Of a stretch of 7,561 bases of DNA, positions 6,191 to 7,561 are shown one piece after another; position 1 is the stretch's first letter, and every line of letters begins with the position of its first letter. A program made the translations under genes and the position numbers. This stretch comes from an uncultured Anaerolineaceae bacterium (GTDB lineage: Bacteria; Chloroflexota; Anaerolineae; Anaerolineales; Anaerolineaceae): assembly GCA_937907495.1 (NCBI GenBank), contig CALESS010000215.1:1-7561 (forward strand). Direction: 5' to 3'. The notes beneath the pieces are model-generated. The model worked only from the letters and a program-made list of their open reading frames with translations. It was not told where the DNA came from and made no database searches.

Positions 6191-7213
6191 TCAAACGGCA
6201 ATTTTCGGCCAGACTGCCAACTCAATGGTCAGATGCTCAAAGAAGCTGCCCATGGGCAATGCTCCCTGTCCATATTCCATCTCCACCACACGGGCTTCCA
6301 ATTGCAGGGTGGCGGTCTCCAGCACAATCCGTTCACCGGGCTGCAATACTACGGGTTGGCCTTTGGATTGCAGCTTCTGCCGCATCTGCGGGTCATTGAA
6401 GGCGTTTTCGCTCATCAAAACCTTGGTGACCGTCTGGATATCATTTTTGTCAAAGAGCCAAACCTCGAAAGCGGTTACCTTCTTCGGTTCACCCACTCCA
6501 ATCGGTTCGGAGATGCCGATGCCGCATTCACCGAGGAATTCACCCGACGGAGATTCGATGCTGTCGGAGGTATCAAAATGGTCGTCCCCGATCTTGTATG
6601 TCTTCACAAACTGGACAATCGGCGCTTCCATGCCTTCGGCTGCGTAATCTGTGCGCACTGCATTCCGGCTGATCACCTCCGCCTCTTGGTGGGCTAAAGG
6701 CCGGCTGCCAGTTCCACTTCCAAAACGCTTACGGATCAGGAAGACATAAGCCAACGCGCCGCCAATCACCAGCAGTACCAGGCAGAGCACCAGGAAAATA
6801 AGGGCACTGTTGGATCCTTTGCCCTCCTCCGCTGTACCGGGCACGGGGGTTTCACCTGCGACCGGTGTAGTGACTGATACCCCGGTTTGTACCAGGTTTT
6901 TAAACATCACAACTTCCTGGGCGTTCATATTCTGATCCGCCAGTAATTGGTTCAAGAGATCAGGCGCCGCCGCACCAATTTCATTCCAGCGTAAGGTAGC
7001 CAGGACAGGGTCCGGAGTCCGGGCGTATGATTCAATCGCCATGCGCAAGTAGTCCTGCTGCAAGTCGGCACGTAAATGCTTCACGGAAGCATCCGTCCAC
7101 TGCACCGGGAAGAGCCACCAGCCAAGAACTGGCAGACCGATGAGCAAACCGACCACGAGGCCAATGATGGCGGTTACGAGCGGTCGTTTGAGATAACCTT
7201 GAATTTTTTCCAT
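6191..7213 (-). CDS. two-transmembrane protein of unknown function
   Basis: I do not recognise a named family. The 340-aa protein has two strong membrane segments, residues about 12-34 and 137-160. Basic residues before the first (KRP) and after the second (RKRFG) place both ends in the cytoplasm. The outside part (35-136) is mostly helical, with WTDASVKHLRADLQQDYLRMA (39-59, shown by its pattern of acidic and aromatic residues) and a Pro/Thr-rich stretch 113-130 before the second helix. This outside module resembles one I recall from other Chloroflexota membrane proteins, unverified. The cytoplasmic part (161-340) looks beta-rich, with a Cys/Gly-rich turn at 227-240. No signal-peptidase site, lipobox or enzyme motif is seen. 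The ATG at 7213 has GAGGAG eight nt upstream; an in-frame GTG at 7222 overlaps that site and is rejected. It follows topA by 120 nt with its own likely promoter. Confidence 0.8.
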   Translation of the reverse strand: MEKIQGYLKRPLVTAIIGLVVGLLIGLPVLGWWLFPVQWTDASVKHLRADLQQDYLRMAIESYARTPDPVLATLRWNEIGAAAPDLLNQLLADQNMNAQEVVMFKNLVQTGVSVTTPVAGETPVPGTAEEGKGSNSALIFLVLCLVLLVIGGALAYVFLIRKRFGSGTGSRPLAHQEAEVISRNAVRTDYAAEGMEAPIVQFVKTYKIGDDHFDTSDSIESPSGEFLGECGIGISEPIGVGEPKKVTAFEVWLFDKNDIQTVTKVLMSENAFNDPQMRQKLQSKGQPVVLQPGERIVLETATLQLEARVVEMEYGQGALPMGSFFEHLTIELAVWPKIAV

Positions 7214-7221
7214 TTCACACA

Positions 7222-7227
7222 CTCCTC
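7222..7227 (-). promoter_or_regulatory. Shine-Dalgarno site of the two-transmembrane protein gene
   Basis: GAGGAG on the minus strand, eight nt before the ATG at 7213. Its last base is the first base of the in-frame GTG at 7222, so that GTG cannot use it, which settles the start. Confidence 0.7.
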
Positions 7228-7266
7228 ATGTTCGGATTGCACAATAGCCTGTTATTTGATAATAGT

Positions 7267-7295
7267 ATTTTAGAACAAAGTTCATATTATCGCAA
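7267..7295 (-). promoter_or_regulatory. sigma70-like promoter of the two-transmembrane protein gene
   Basis: On the minus strand a -35 box TTGCGA (7295-7290) and a -10 box TAAAAT (7272-7267) are separated by exactly 17 nt. Transcription would start near 7260, giving a leader of about 47 nt ahead of the ATG at 7213. The surrounding gap is clearly more A+T-rich than the genes. A GAAC-AAA-GTTC palindrome (7273-7283) fills part of the spacer. Confidence 0.5.
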
Positions 7296-7328
7296 CAGGG
7301 TAAAATCCATTGTTGCTATCAATGTTGC
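7290..7328. repeat. three copies of a TGTTGC/GCAACA hexamer at the promoter
   Basis: TGTTGC occurs at 7311-7316 and 7323-7328 as a direct repeat with a 12-nt period, and its reverse complement GCAACA at 7292-7297. The inverted pair (7292-7297 with 7311-7316) has a 13-nt spacer. The inverted copy overlaps the -35 box of the minus-strand promoter, as an operator would. Six-base matches can arise by chance, so this is suggestive only. Confidence 0.35.
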
Positions 7329-7333
7329 AAGTT

Positions 7334-7561
7334 CTATGCCTTATCCGGCGAATTCTGCAATATTTCTTCTTGTAAAAACGTCTCAGAACATTGATTGCAT
7401 TGAAATTCACGTTTATTGGCAATCACCAGTAAACCACCGCATTTTGGGCAGGGTATGGCGATCGGCTTTTTCCAACTGGTGAAATCACAGTTTGGATAAT
7501 TTTCACAGCCATAGAAAACGCGCTGTTTGCGGGTTTTTCGCTCCACAATTTCCCCGCCATC
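7334..7561 (-). CDS. topA: DNA topoisomerase I, C-terminal zinc-ribbon end (partial)
   Basis: Only the last 75 residues are in the window; the reading frame is open through the window edge, beginning [18 protein letters not shown]. Seen: the second half of one topoisomerase C4 zinc ribbon ([10 protein letters not shown], with Cys-x5-Cys) and a final ribbon with CPKC and CNQC pairs (residues about 39-42 and 56-59 of the visible part), then a short tail and a TAG stop. The [10 protein letters not shown] pattern is typical of the C-terminal zinc fingers of bacterial type IA topoisomerase I, which relaxes negative supercoils. The catalytic domains lie outside the window. A stand-alone zinc-ribbon protein is less likely because the frame continues upstream without a start. 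No clear terminator is seen after the stop. Confidence 0.85.
   Translation of the reverse strand, partial: DGGEIVERKTRKQRVFYGCENYPNCDFTSWKKPIAIPCPKCGGLLVIANKREFQCNQCSETFLQEEILQNSPDKA

Noticed and set aside
6233..6697. 154-codon open frame on the plus strand
   Set aside because: Antisense to the two-transmembrane protein gene, which has the better start, ribosome binding site and coherent topology. The plus frame also begins just after the greA terminator.
1..7561. CRISPR arrays, insertion sequences, integrase sites, tRNA or rRNA genes, riboswitches
   Set aside because: No regularly spaced repeats, transposase-like frames or recognisable RNA genes were seen, and coding sequence fills nearly the whole window.

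Overview
The window looks like ordinary chromosome from a member of the Chloroflexota, most likely an Anaerolineae-type anaerobe. The base composition is moderate (by eye a little over half G+C). The protein sequences resemble that group as I remember it, and a mevalonate kinase next to an isopentenyl phosphate kinase is a combination already reported in Chloroflexota. This assignment is inference from recall; no search was run.

Layout: (1) Positions 64-1690, minus strand: tlyA, an rRNA 2'-O-methyltransferase with an S4 domain, followed by an FkbM-type methyltransferase that starts 40 nt downstream behind its own ribosome binding site. (2) Positions 1691-1742: a 52-nt divergent gap that must hold the start signals for both directions. 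Neither flanking gene has a Shine-Dalgarno sequence, and both have a -10-like box almost touching the start codon, which suggests leaderless mRNAs. (3) Positions 1743-6091, plus strand: a tight five-gene run. It encodes a UbiA-family polyprenyl-phosphate phosphoribosyltransferase-like membrane enzyme, mevalonate kinase, isopentenyl phosphate kinase, a dGTPase-type HD phosphohydrolase and the elongation factor GreA. The first three genes overlap each other; the last two have clear ribosome binding sites and 14-24 nt gaps. A strong hairpin terminator follows greA. (4) Positions 6191-7561, minus strand: an unrecognised two-transmembrane protein, preceded by a good sigma70-like promoter with repeated hexamers, and then the 3' end of topA (DNA topoisomerase I zinc ribbons), which runs off the window edge.

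How the genes fit together: the first three plus-strand genes make a coherent isoprenoid unit. Mevalonate kinase phosphorylates mevalonate. Isopentenyl phosphate kinase makes IPP from isopentenyl phosphate, which implies an alternative (decarboxylate first, phosphorylate second) mevalonate route whose decarboxylase lies outside this window. The UbiA-like enzyme would use a polyprenyl phosphate built from that IPP as acceptor. The dGTPase and GreA are housekeeping genes that may be read through from the same transcript.

I see no transposase, integrase, phage gene, CRISPR array, tRNA or rRNA, and no clearly new biological system. The points most worth a second look are the alternative mevalonate cluster with its UbiA partner, a hairpin-rich in-frame insertion inside the UbiA gene, the probable divergent leaderless starts, and the uncharacterised two-transmembrane protein with its repeat-bearing promoter.
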